From an uncultured Faecalibacterium sp. (GTDB taxonomy: Bacteria; Bacillota; Clostridia; Oscillospirales; Ruminococcaceae), in NCBI GenBank assembly GCA_934524985.1, contig CAKSYT010000013.1, positions 1 to 55,885 on the forward strand: a stretch of DNA of 55,885 nucleotides. Reading direction: 5' to 3'. A program made the position numbers and the translations under genes. Each line of letters opens with the position of its first letter. Position 1 is the first letter of the stretch. The notes under the pieces are model-generated. The model was not told where the DNA came from, searched no databases, and was given only the letters and a program-made list of their open reading frames with translations. This document shows, one piece after another, positions 41,123-49,145 of this stretch.

Positions 41123-42370
41123 ATGAAAACCTTGAAAGCGGTTGTAGCAAAATACAACCAGACCAGCCTGATCCTGCGCATCCTGATCGGCCTGGCAGTC
41201 GGTTCGGTGCTGGCACTGGTAGTGCCGGGCGCGGGTTGGGTCGGCGAGCTGGGCAGCCTGTTCGTCGGTGCGCTGAAGGGCATTGCCCCGGTGCTGGTGT
41301 TCGTCATTGTGGCAAGCGCACTGGCACAGGGCTCGTCCAAGCTGGACCGCCGCTTCGGCACCGTGATCTGGCTGTACATGCTCACCACCTTTCTGGCGGC
41401 AGCCATTGCAGCCATCACCAGCTTTATGTTCCCGGTCACGGTGGTGCTGGCCGATGCGGCGCAGTCTGACGTGATCCCGCAGGGCTTGGGCGAGGTGCTG
41501 AGCACCCTGCTGACCAACTTTGTGGCTAACCCCGTCAGCGCCCTGATGAGCGGCAACTACATCGGCATTCTGTTCTGGGCCTGCATGTTCGGCATTGCCA
41601 TGAAGAAGATCGGCGCAGAGAGCACCAAGGTCTTTCTGGCAAACACCGCCGATGCCGTTTCCCAGATCGTGCGCTGGATCATCAATCTGGCACCCTTCGG
41701 CATCATGGGTCTGGTGTACACCAACGTTTCCGGCAACGGTCTGGCCATCTTTACCCAGTACGGCAAGCTGCTGGCGCTGCTGGTGGGCACCATGCTGTTC
41801 ATGGCGCTGATCGTCTCCCCCTTCATCATGTTCATCTACCTGCACTGCAACCCGTACCCGCTGGTATTCCGCTGCCTGAAGGAGTCCGGTCTGACCGCCT
41901 TCTTCACCCGCAGCTCTGCCGCCAACATCCCCGTGAATATGTCCCTGTGTGAAAAGCTGGGTCTGGACAAGGATATGTACTCTGTGTCCATCCCGCTGGG
42001 CGCTACCATCAACATGGACGGTGCAGCCATCACCATTACCATCATGACGCTGGCAGCGGCCAACACGCTGGGCATTCAGGTGTCTTTGCCCGCCGCCATC
42101 GTGCTGAGCGCCATGAGCGCTCTGGGTGCCTGCGGCGCTTCCGGCGTGGCCGGCGGCTCCCTGCTGCTGATCCCCATGGCCTGCTCGCTGTTCGGCATCT
42201 CCAACGACATCGCCATGCAGATGGTGGGCGTGGGCTTCATCATCGGCGTGGTGCAGGACTCGGTGGAGACTGCGCTGAACTCTGCCGGTGACGTGGAATT
42301 TGCCGCCACCGCCGAGTATCACCAGTGGCTCAAGGAAGGCAAACCCCTGCCTGCTTTCCTGAAGGGCTGA
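41123..42370 (+). CDS. sstT: Serine/threonine:sodium symporter
   Basis: 415 residues, eight to nine membrane segments plus re-entrant loops of the dicarboxylate/amino acid:cation symporter family. N-terminal ILIGLAVGSVLALVVPGAGWVG, HP1 region SSAANIPVNM, and the substrate-binding GATINMDGAAITITIM near 290-305. The pattern matches SstT better than GltP. AGAGGAG lies before ATG 41123. Monocistronic. Confidence 0.94.
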   Translation: MKTLKAVVAKYNQTSLILRILIGLAVGSVLALVVPGAGWVGELGSLFVGALKGIAPVLVFVIVASALAQGSSKLDRRFGTVIWLYMLTTFLAAAIAAITSFMFPVTVVLADAAQSDVIPQGLGEVLSTLLTNFVANPVSALMSGNYIGILFWACMFGIAMKKIGAESTKVFLANTADAVSQIVRWIINLAPFGIMGLVYTNVSGNGLAIFTQYGKLLALLVGTMLFMALIVSPFIMFIYLHCNPYPLVFRCLKESGLTAFFTRSSAANIPVNMSLCEKLGLDKDMYSVSIPLGATINMDGAAITITIMTLAAANTLGIQVSLPAAIVLSAMSALGACGASGVAGGSLLLIPMACSLFGISNDIAMQMVGVGFIIGVVQDSVETALNSAGDVEFAATAEYHQWLKEGKPLPAFLKG

Positions 42371-42387
42371 TAACCTTATAACAGAAG

Positions 42388-42426
42388 CAAAGCAGCCGCC
42401 GCACGAGAAAGTGCGGCGGCTGCTTT
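42388..42426 (+). terminator. Terminator of sstT
   Basis: Arms AAAGCAGCCGCCGCAC/GTGCGGCGGCTGCTTT then TTT. Confidence 0.93.
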
Positions 42427-42434
42427 TTGCGTGG

Positions 42435-43143
42435 GACGATTTGAAATGGTCTCCGCTGGCGCTCTGACCATATTCAGCGGAAAGATTATTTTAAATTTCG
42501 GAACACCGGAGCGTCTGCGGACGCTCCGGTGTTCCATTTTCACAGGTGGGGTCGTAACGGAAAACGGCAGTTGCAGCGCCGCTTTCTGCGAAAGCGCGGC
42601 GCTGCGGGAAAGTTTCCTGTTGACTTTCAGCGGGCTGAACCCTCTCAGGCGCTCCCGCGCCAGATTCCCCCTTTTGTCACCTATGGTGACATCTTCCCCC
42701 GGAGCGGGGGAAGTCTTTCCTCTCAGGGAGAGCCAAGCCGTAAAGTTCATCACTAAAGTATTAGGTGCAATGAGAAAGCTTTCGGGCGCGCTTGCTCCCC
42801 CTTGGGGGAGCTGGCGAACGTAGTGAGCCTGAGGGGCTATGGATGGAGAAGCGAAAAAAGCGTTAAAGCGATAGCGCCGACTGGCGCAGCGCTAGCTTTT
42901 TTGTGCTTCGACTTCTTCTTTAGGATTGTCAAGGGCGTGCAGCCCTTGGCCCGTTGCGGGGTGGGTGGAGTCCAGAGGTAGGGAGGGGGGACTCGGAACA
43001 CCCCTCCCTGCCTCTGGCCCAGCGGAGCGTCCCTGCACGCTGACGGCAGGCAAAAACTTTCCAATCAAACAGCAAAGTTTCCCGCCACGCAAAAAAGCTC
43101 CCCCTTTCGGGGGAGCTGGCGAACGAATGTGAGCCTGAGAGGG
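42435..43143. repeat. Composite repeat R12: module A half-unit, D, inverted module B (without C), D
   Basis: GACGATTTGAAATGGTC with arms ATGGTC/GACCAT interleaved with TCCGCTG/CAGCGGA; hairpin identical to that of R11; GCAGCGCCGC hairpin; module D with TTCCCCC/GGGGGAA; inverted module B (42830-43045); final module D with a degenerate stem. Occupies nearly the whole gap from sstT to the lipoprotein gene. Confidence 0.87.
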
Positions 43144-43156
43144 TTTATATTACATT

Positions 43157-43702
43157 TTACCCAAACAGCACCACGGCGTAGCTTACGCCATCCTTCATCA
43201 CATAGGCAACGCCCAGTTTGGTCTTGCCCTCTGCGGCTTTGGTCATGGTGTCGGTCACACGACCGTCATTCGGCAGAGTAAAGCTGATATAGTCTTTTCT
43301 GGAATCCAGATCTGTATCAATGTAAAAGCCCGGGGTAAAGTCGTTTGCTCCATAAATGCCCATGCTCATGCTTTCAAATGCAGAGGCATAAAGATGCTGC
43401 TTCAGAAAGGTTTTTGCACTGTCGTTTGCATTGCCTTCACGGTAAAGCGCGGTCTTTTCTTTGTTGACAGAGCAGGACACTGAGTAGCTAGCGACCCAGT
43501 TTGCAATGCTGTAAGCCTTTTCGCTCAGCTCCTCATCGTAGGTCACGCTGAACTGTTTGCACAGCGCCTTTACGTTTGCGCTTTCAGCGTCCGCGTGCTT
43601 GGGCCCCATGGGTGCGCCCACGCTGGCATCGCAAGCGGTGAACACGGTCAATGCCATCAGGCCGACCAGCAGGCAGGCCAGTAATTTTTTCCAGTTTTTC
43701 AT
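43157..43702 (-). CDS. Putative lipoprotein of unknown function
   Basis: 181 residues. Ordinary Sec signal MKNWKKLLACLLVGLMALTV with lipobox FTAC (Cys 24), unlike the twin-arginine signals at 32-34 kb. The mature part has conserved-looking features NWVASYSVSCS and a C-terminal GVAYVMKDGVSYAVVLFG, faintly like the last strand of CAP/SCP domains; too weak to assign. GGAGCATC lies before ATG 43702. It ends 14 bases from repeat R12. Confidence 0.78.
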   Translation of the reverse strand: MKNWKKLLACLLVGLMALTVFTACDASVGAPMGPKHADAESANVKALCKQFSVTYDEELSEKAYSIANWVASYSVSCSVNKEKTALYREGNANDSAKTFLKQHLYASAFESMSMGIYGANDFTPGFYIDTDLDSRKDYISFTLPNDGRVTDTMTKAAEGKTKLGVAYVMKDGVSYAVVLFG

Positions 43703-43824
43703 AAAACGATGCTCCTTTCCGTTCCGGGGTCGTTGCGGGTCTGCATCCGGTGCGGACGCCGCTTTTTGCTTTCTTCTGCATCCATGATACCCTTTTTTTG
43801 CGGGAAATGCAATCGTTTTGGCGC

Positions 43825-43861
43825 AAAAAAACAGGCTGCCGTGCAAAAACACGGCAGCCTG
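43825..43861 (-). terminator. Terminator of rny
   Basis: Minus strand arms CAGGCTGCCGTG/GCACGGCAGCCTG then TTTTTTTG. Confidence 0.93.
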
Positions 43862-43872
43862 CGGAAAAAGCT

Positions 43873-45444
43873 TTATTTTGCGTACTCCACAGCGCGGCTC
43901 TCGCGGATGACGTTGACCTTGATCTGGCCGGGGTAATCCAGCGTGTCCTCGATCTTTTTAGCGATAGCGCGTGCCAGCAGAATGACCTGATCGTCGCTGA
44001 TGACATCGGGTTTGACCAGAATGCGCACTTCGCGGCCTGCCTGTACGGCAAAGGCCTGCTCCACGCCCTCGAAGCCGGAGGAGATCTCCTCCAGATTTTC
44101 CAGACGCTTGACGTAGCTTTCCACGTTCTCGCGGCGGGCACCCGGGCGGGCGGCGCTGATGGCGTCGGCAGCCTGAATGATGAAGGCCAGCGGGGTCTTG
44201 GGCTCCACGTCGCCGTGGTGTGCCTCAATAGCGTGGATGATCTGGGTGTTCTCCTTGTACTTGCGGCAGATGTCCACGCCGATCTGGACGTGGCTGCCCT
44301 CGATCTCGTGATCCAGTGCCTTGCCGATATCATGCAGCAGACCGGCGCGGCGTGCCATGGTGACGTTCACGCCCATCTCGCCTGCCAGCAGACCGGCCAC
44401 CCAAGCCACTTCCATGCTGTGAGTCAGGGCATTCTGACCAAAGCTGGTGCGGTACTTCAGCCGGCCGATCAGCTTGATCAGGTCGGGGTGCAGGCCGTGG
44501 ATGCCCAGCTCCATCACCGCGCGCTCGCCCTCGCGCTTCATCTGCAGCTCCAGATCGTGGCGGCACTTTTCCACCGTCTCCTCGATGCGGGCGGGGTGGA
44601 TGCGGCCATCACCGATCAGGCGCTCCAGCGTCATGCGGGCGACCTCGCGGCGGGTCTGGTCGAAGGAGGACAGGGTGATAGCCTCCGGGGTATCGTCGAT
44701 GATCAGATCCACGCCGGTAGCGGTCTCCAGAGCGCGGATATTGCGGCCCTCGCGGCCGATGATGCGGCCCTTCATCTCATCGCTGGGCAGCGGCACCACG
44801 CTGACGGTGGTCTCGCTGCAATGGTCGGCAGCGCAGCGGCTGACGGCCTGTCCGATGAGGTTGCGGGCGATGTTATCGCAGTTTTCCTTCAGGTCGGTCT
44901 CGTAGGCGGCAACGCGCACGGCCTTTTCGTGGGTCAGCTCCTCGTCCACCTTGTGCAGCAGCACCTCGCGGGCGTCCTCCTGGCTCAGGCCTGCCAGCGT
45001 TTCCAGACGCTCCATCTCCTTGGCGCGCAGGGCATCGATCTCTGCCAGACGCTCCTCGGCCTCGGCAGCGCGCTTTTTCAGCTCTTCTTCCTTCTTTTCC
45101 AGCGCCTCGGTCTTGCGGTCCAGCGCCGTCTCCTTCTGGTCGATGCGGTTCTCCTGACGGCTGATCTCCGCACGGCGCTGCTTGATCTCCTTGTCGGCCT
45201 CTGCCTTCTGGGCATCGACCTCGGCTTTCAGACGGAAAGCCTCGTCCTTTGCTTCCAGAACCGCTTCCTTGCGCTTCTGGTCGGCGGTCTTGATCGCCTC
45301 GTTCACCAGCCGGGTAGCCTCGGCTTCGGCGCTGCCGATCTGGGCCTCAGCGGTCTTTTTACGGTTGTTGTAACCAATAAAATAGCCCGCAGCCACGCCG
45401 ACAACAGCAACGATCAAGGCCACGATCACTCCGATCGCAGTCAT
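43873..45444 (-). CDS. rny: Ribonuclease Y
   Basis: 523 residues. Membrane-anchored endoribonuclease that starts mRNA decay in Firmicutes. N-terminal membrane segment [24 protein letters not shown] (3-26), long charged coiled coil 30-200, KH domain with [13 protein letters not shown] near 225, HD domain with the metal site [12 protein letters not shown] near 365 and the downstream HHGDVEP. AAAGGAG precedes ATG 45444; a frame extension of 8 codons overlaps that site. The 5' leader is about 260 bases, unusually long. Confidence 0.97.
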   Translation of the reverse strand: MTAIGVIVALIVAVVGVAAGYFIGYNNRKKTAEAQIGSAEAEATRLVNEAIKTADQKRKEAVLEAKDEAFRLKAEVDAQKAEADKEIKQRRAEISRQENRIDQKETALDRKTEALEKKEEELKKRAAEAEERLAEIDALRAKEMERLETLAGLSQEDAREVLLHKVDEELTHEKAVRVAAYETDLKENCDNIARNLIGQAVSRCAADHCSETTVSVVPLPSDEMKGRIIGREGRNIRALETATGVDLIIDDTPEAITLSSFDQTRREVARMTLERLIGDGRIHPARIEETVEKCRHDLELQMKREGERAVMELGIHGLHPDLIKLIGRLKYRTSFGQNALTHSMEVAWVAGLLAGEMGVNVTMARRAGLLHDIGKALDHEIEGSHVQIGVDICRKYKENTQIIHAIEAHHGDVEPKTPLAFIIQAADAISAARPGARRENVESYVKRLENLEEISSGFEGVEQAFAVQAGREVRILVKPDVISDDQVILLARAIAKKIEDTLDYPGQIKVNVIRESRAVEYAK

Positions 45445-45480
45445 TGCGTTCACTCTCCTTTGTTTCAATTCAATGCAAAA

Positions 45481-45600
45481 TTAAAAGCAGGAGACGCTGC
45501 GCAGCAGGACACGGGCAATGATATAGAAAGAGCTTTCAATCCAAAAAGTGACACCAAAACCATACGCACCGTCCAAAACCGGCGGCACGGGCAAAAGCAT
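45481..45600 (-). CDS. Possible upstream ORF in the rny leader
   Basis: 39 codons starting MLLPVPPVLDGAYGFGV and ending RSVSCF, stop 36 bases before the rny start. Ribosome binding site weak (AGAGAGAAAAG). Its codons end mostly in T or G rather than the C/G seen in the neighbours, so it may be chance or a leader peptide. Confidence 0.2.
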   Translation of the reverse strand: MLLPVPPVLDGAYGFGVTFWIESSFYIIARVLLRSVSCF

Positions 45601-45703
45601 ACGGCTTTTCTCTCTACGGTTCCATTTTATATCAAACAGGCACGCTTTGCCTGAAACGGGTACAGGGTCACACAGAAACCTGCGTACAGCGTCTTTGATT
45701 CCA

Positions 45704-45743
45704 TACTACTAAATATAGTACGAAACATTTGCCCGCTTGTCAA
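45704..45743 (-). promoter_or_regulatory. Promoter of rny with overlapping palindrome
   Basis: Minus strand TTGACA (45738-45743), 17 bases, TACTAT (45715-45720). A palindrome TACTA-7-TAGTA (45704-45720) covers the -10, like BlaI/CopY-type operators in spacing, but weak. Confidence 0.6.
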
Positions 45744-45798
45744 GAGGAAAACCCTGCCCGCAGAACATTTTGTGCAGAAAAACAAAAATAAGAACGAA

Positions 45799-45953
45799 CC
45801 CTCTCAGGCGCTCCCGCGCCAGCTCCCCCGAAGGGGGAGCCAAGTTCTAAGGCTTGTTGCTAAAGTATTAGGCATAACGAGAAAGCTTCCGGCAGTACAG
45901 AAAAGCTCCCCCCTTCGGGGGAGCTGGCACGCCGTCAGGCGTGACTGAGAGGG
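45799..45953. repeat. Repeat R13: two module D hairpins
   Basis: CCCTCTCAG ... CTGAGAGGG with GCTCCCCC/GGGGGAGC arms; variable stems GGCGC/GCGCC (inverted) and ACGCC/GGCGT. The internal AAGTATTAGGCATAACGAGAAAGC matches R2, R6 and R12. Confidence 0.85.
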
Positions 45954-45968
45954 TTCACTCCCCCAAGC

Positions 45969-46000
45969 CAAAAAGGCTGCTCCGTTTTCCGGGGCAGCCC
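45969..46000 (-). terminator. Terminator of the GH3-GtrA operon
   Basis: Minus strand arms GGGCTGCCCCGG/CGGAGCAGCC with AAAA loop, then TTTTTGG. Confidence 0.82.
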
Positions 46001-46043
46001 TTCTGGTTTGTGATGAAAAGAAGAAAATGAAGGAGATGGCTTA

Positions 46044-46598
46044 TTATTTGGCGGCTTTTTCGCCCTCCGGGAAGATGATCTTATTCACGAAGAAGAAGAT
46101 GACCATGGAGATACCGCCGTTGAGCACGGTAGTGCCGATGTTGTAGATAAAGTCCGGCACCAGCAGGCCTGCCACCGCCACCCAGATGCAGTTGATGGAG
46201 TTGACGATGCAGGTGATGACGCAGAACGCCAGCACATACCAGCCGATCTGCTTTGCCAGATTGCCCTTGCTGCGGAACACGAAATTGCGCTGGATGGGGA
46301 AGTTGATGCACTCGCCGATGACCATGGCGATCATGTAAGCACAGAAGTAGGGCAGACCGCCGTGGGCGGCGTCGTAGCCGAGGATGTTCCACTTGAAGGT
46401 CTCGCCGAAGAGGGTGATATCAATGCCCGGCCAGCCGAAATCCACCACCGGCAGGCTGGCAAAAGCCTTGGGCAGGAACTGCAGCAGCAGGTACTTGAAC
46501 ACGGTGATGAGGTTGGACACGATGACGAACAAGCCGCCCTCGCGCACCCACTTGGCAGCGGCGGGGTGCTTTGCCGCAAAGTTATTCCAGAAATTCAT
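46044..46598 (-). CDS. GtrA-family membrane protein
   Basis: 184 residues, four membrane segments (about 22-42, 80-98, 117-140, 150-172). The pattern CINFPIQRNFVFRSKG matches the GtrA signature around the second segment. GtrA proteins are thought to flip lipid-linked sugars, but no glycosyltransferase is beside this one. GAAAGGAAGC lies before the ATG; it starts 13 bases after the GH3 stop, so it is co-transcribed with it. Confidence 0.88.
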   Translation of the reverse strand: MNFWNNFAAKHPAAAKWVREGGLFVIVSNLITVFKYLLLQFLPKAFASLPVVDFGWPGIDITLFGETFKWNILGYDAAHGGLPYFCAYMIAMVIGECINFPIQRNFVFRSKGNLAKQIGWYVLAFCVITCIVNSINCIWVAVAGLLVPDFIYNIGTTVLNGGISMVIFFFVNKIIFPEGEKAAK

Positions 46599-46611
46599 AG
46601 CCTGCTTCCTT

Positions 46612-49029
46612 TCAGCTGTTTTTCAAGCGTTCTTCCATGCGGCTGTTCAGCACGAGGTTCTTCACGGCCTCCACGATCACCCGCACAAGGCCGATGATCC
46701 AGAAGCCCTGCAGTTCCATCACGATGCCGTCCACCATACCCATGCTGATGGCGCCGTTGGTCATTTTGGCCAGCGCCCGCAGGGGCATATTGTACTGGAA
46801 CAGGATGTTCAGGTCGGGCTTGCCCTTTTTGATGCTGCGGCGCAGCAGAGCCCCCAGCACGGCAGCCGCCAGCCAGCCGATGGGGCTGCGTCCGTGTCCC
46901 ATCTCTCCCAGCGTCATGTTGCGGTCGATGTGTACCTTGTTCTCCGGGATGGGACGGCCCAGCAGCGCCTCAAACTCCGCGTCCGGCACCTTCTGCACCT
47001 GTGCGGTGCGGTAATGTGCAAGGTCTTTGCCCGCGTAGGGGTCGGGTGCGCCGGTGCCCGCCACCGCGACGGCGGCAGTCAGACGGATATCGGCGCTGGA
47101 AGCGCCCACCAGCAGCTGATAGCTGCCGCCCTCCACCTCCCAGCGGTCGGTCTTGACGTTCCAGTAGCGGAACGCCTTGTCGTCCAGCGGGATGGTGACG
47201 GTCTTGCTCTCGCCGGCTTCCAGCTGCACCTTTACAAAGCCCTTCAGCTCCTTGACGGGGCGGAAAACCGTTGCATCCGGCTTTGCCACATACAGCTGCA
47301 CCACCTCGGCACCTGCACAGCTGCCGGTGTTGGTGACAGTCAGGGTCACGCCCTTTTCATCTGCTTTCAGGTCACTGTACGCAAAGCTGGTATAGCTCAG
47401 GCCGTAGCCGAAGGGGAAGGCGGTGGGCACACCGGCAGTGTCGTAGTAGCGGTAGCCCACATACAGGCCCTCGCGGTACTCCACGGTGGGGCCGTCGCCG
47501 CCGAAATGCTCCTTTGCAGGGGTGTCGGCGTAGCTGCGCGCCCAAGTCTCTGCCAGCTTGCCGCAGGGGTTCTGCGCGCCGGTGAGCACCTCGACCAGTG
47601 CGCCCGCACCGGCCTGACCGCCCAAGCAGCCGTAGACCAGCGCCTTGCAGTCCTTGACCCAACCGCTTTCCAGCGAGGAGCCTGCACTCAGCAGCACCAC
47701 CACGTTGGGGTTTGCCGCCGCCACAGCGGACAGCAGTTCCAACTGGTTCTCTGCCAGCTTCATGTCGGCGCGGTCGATGCCCTCGCTCTCCTTGATCTCA
47801 TCCAGACCCATGCACAGCAGCACTACATTGGCGTTCTTTGCCAGCTGCACCGCTTCGGCCTTCAGCGCCTCATCGGGCTTGCCCTGCCGGTCAAAGCCCT
47901 TGGCGTAGCCGACGCTGTTCAGGCCGCTCTCGGCAAGGCAGTCCAGAAAGGAATCCACCTTGATGGAGTTGACGGCGCTGGAGCCTGCACCCTGATAGCG
48001 GGGCGTCTGGGCAAAGTCGCCGATGACCGCCACCTTTTCCCCCTTTGCAAGGGGCAGCAGGCCGTTTTCGTTCTTCAGCAGCACGATGCTCTGGGCAGCA
48101 GCCCGGCGCGCCAGTGCGTGGTGGGCGTCGGCATCGAACTTGCCGGGTGCGGCGTCCACCGCCGCCTTGGTGGTGAACACCAGCTCCAGCAGCTCGTCCA
48201 GCCGGGCGTCCACGTCCGCTTCGGTGATCTTGCCGGTCTGCACCGCCTTCATCAGCTCCCGGACGGCGTCCCCGCCGGGGGCGGGCATTTCCAGCGTAGA
48301 ACCGTTCTTTACGCCGAGGGCGTGGTCGTTGCTGCCGCCCCAGTCGGTGACTACTGCGCCGTCAAAGCCCCAGTCTCCGCGCAGGATATCCATGAGCAGG
48401 TGGGTGTTCTCGTTGGCGTAGGTGCCGTTGATGAGGTTATAGGCGGACATGATGGTCTTGGGCTGCGCCTCCTTGACCACCATCTCGAAGCCGGTCAGGT
48501 AAATTTCCCGCAGGGTGCGCTCGTCCACGATGGAATCCGAGGCCATGCGGCGCAGTTCCTGACTGTTCACCGCAAAGTGCTTGGGGCAGGCAGCAATGCC
48601 GTTTTTCTGGATGCCGCGGACGTAGGCCGCAGCCATCTTACCGGAAAGGTAAGGGTCCTCCGAGAAATACTCGAAGTTGCGGCCGCACAGGGGGCTGCGC
48701 TTGATGTTCAGGCCGGGGCCCAGCAGCACCGACACCCCCTGTGCCGCGGCTTCCTCGCCCATGGCTGCGCCCACAGCCTCGCCCAGCGCGGGGTCCCAGC
48801 TGTTGGCCACGGTAGCCGAGGTGGGGAAGCAGGTGGCGGGCACACTGGGGTTCAGGCCCAGATGGTCGGCAGCGCCCGCCTGTTTGCGCACGCCGTTGGG
48901 GCCGTCCGACAGGGTAATGGCCGGGATGCCCTTGCCCGGCAGCGCCCGGGTAGTGAACACCGTGCCGCCGCTCAGCAGGGCGCATTTTTGTTCCAGACTC
49001 AGGCTGTTGATGATATCTGTATGTTTCAT
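46612..49029 (-). CDS. GH3 beta-glucosidase with C-terminal extension
   Basis: 805 residues. N-terminal GH3 barrel 1-290 with substrate-binding KHFAVN and nucleophile Asp in VVTDWGGSNDH near 230; alpha/beta domain about 320-540; fibronectin III-like domain near 570-640. Hydrolyses terminal beta-glucosidic bonds; sugar specificity not predictable. No signal peptide, so cytoplasmic. The C-terminal 120 residues are extra, with hydrophobic stretches SPIGWLAAAVLGAL and FWIIGLVRVIVEAV that could bind membrane. Follows the permuted GH3 after a terminator; precedes gtrA-like. Confidence 0.93.
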   Translation of the reverse strand: MKHTDIINSLSLEQKCALLSGGTVFTTRALPGKGIPAITLSDGPNGVRKQAGAADHLGLNPSVPATCFPTSATVANSWDPALGEAVGAAMGEEAAAQGVSVLLGPGLNIKRSPLCGRNFEYFSEDPYLSGKMAAAYVRGIQKNGIAACPKHFAVNSQELRRMASDSIVDERTLREIYLTGFEMVVKEAQPKTIMSAYNLINGTYANENTHLLMDILRGDWGFDGAVVTDWGGSNDHALGVKNGSTLEMPAPGGDAVRELMKAVQTGKITEADVDARLDELLELVFTTKAAVDAAPGKFDADAHHALARRAAAQSIVLLKNENGLLPLAKGEKVAVIGDFAQTPRYQGAGSSAVNSIKVDSFLDCLAESGLNSVGYAKGFDRQGKPDEALKAEAVQLAKNANVVLLCMGLDEIKESEGIDRADMKLAENQLELLSAVAAANPNVVVLLSAGSSLESGWVKDCKALVYGCLGGQAGAGALVEVLTGAQNPCGKLAETWARSYADTPAKEHFGGDGPTVEYREGLYVGYRYYDTAGVPTAFPFGYGLSYTSFAYSDLKADEKGVTLTVTNTGSCAGAEVVQLYVAKPDATVFRPVKELKGFVKVQLEAGESKTVTIPLDDKAFRYWNVKTDRWEVEGGSYQLLVGASSADIRLTAAVAVAGTGAPDPYAGKDLAHYRTAQVQKVPDAEFEALLGRPIPENKVHIDRNMTLGEMGHGRSPIGWLAAAVLGALLRRSIKKGKPDLNILFQYNMPLRALAKMTNGAISMGMVDGIVMELQGFWIIGLVRVIVEAVKNLVLNSRMEERLKNS

Positions 49030-49060
49030 GGCATTTTCCTCTTTGCCTTTTCAAATCCAG

Positions 49061-49094
49061 AAAAGGCCCGCTGTTTTTTACGCAGCGGGCCTTT
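49061..49094 (-). terminator. Terminator between the two GH3 genes
   Basis: Arms AAAAGGCCCGCTG/CAGCGGGCCTTTT with the U-run TTTTC on the minus strand. Confidence 0.9.
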
Positions 49095-49145
49095 TATCTG
49101 GTTTCAGTTCAGGTGCTGCATCCGTTCAGAATGTCTTGCCTAAGA

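Noticed and set aside
42435..42500. Module A pseudoknot as an HDV-like or twister self-cleaving ribozyme
   Set aside because: HDV-like ribozymes are known from F. prausnitzii and also have interleaved stems, but uninserted module A lacks a P3 hairpin, a P4 and the catalytic C segment, and no cleavage-site G can be placed. No twister consensus either.
43750..45654. 634-codon open frame opposite rny
   Set aside because: It is the antisense shadow of a GC-rich gene; the composition is His/Leu/Gly-rich, with no ribosome binding site and no domain motif.
46384..49143. 919-codon open frame opposite the GH3 gene (and a 986-codon frame at 49113-52073)
   Set aside because: Both mirror the GH3 coding frames, whose catalytic motifs are clear; the antisense proteins look like low-complexity shadows.
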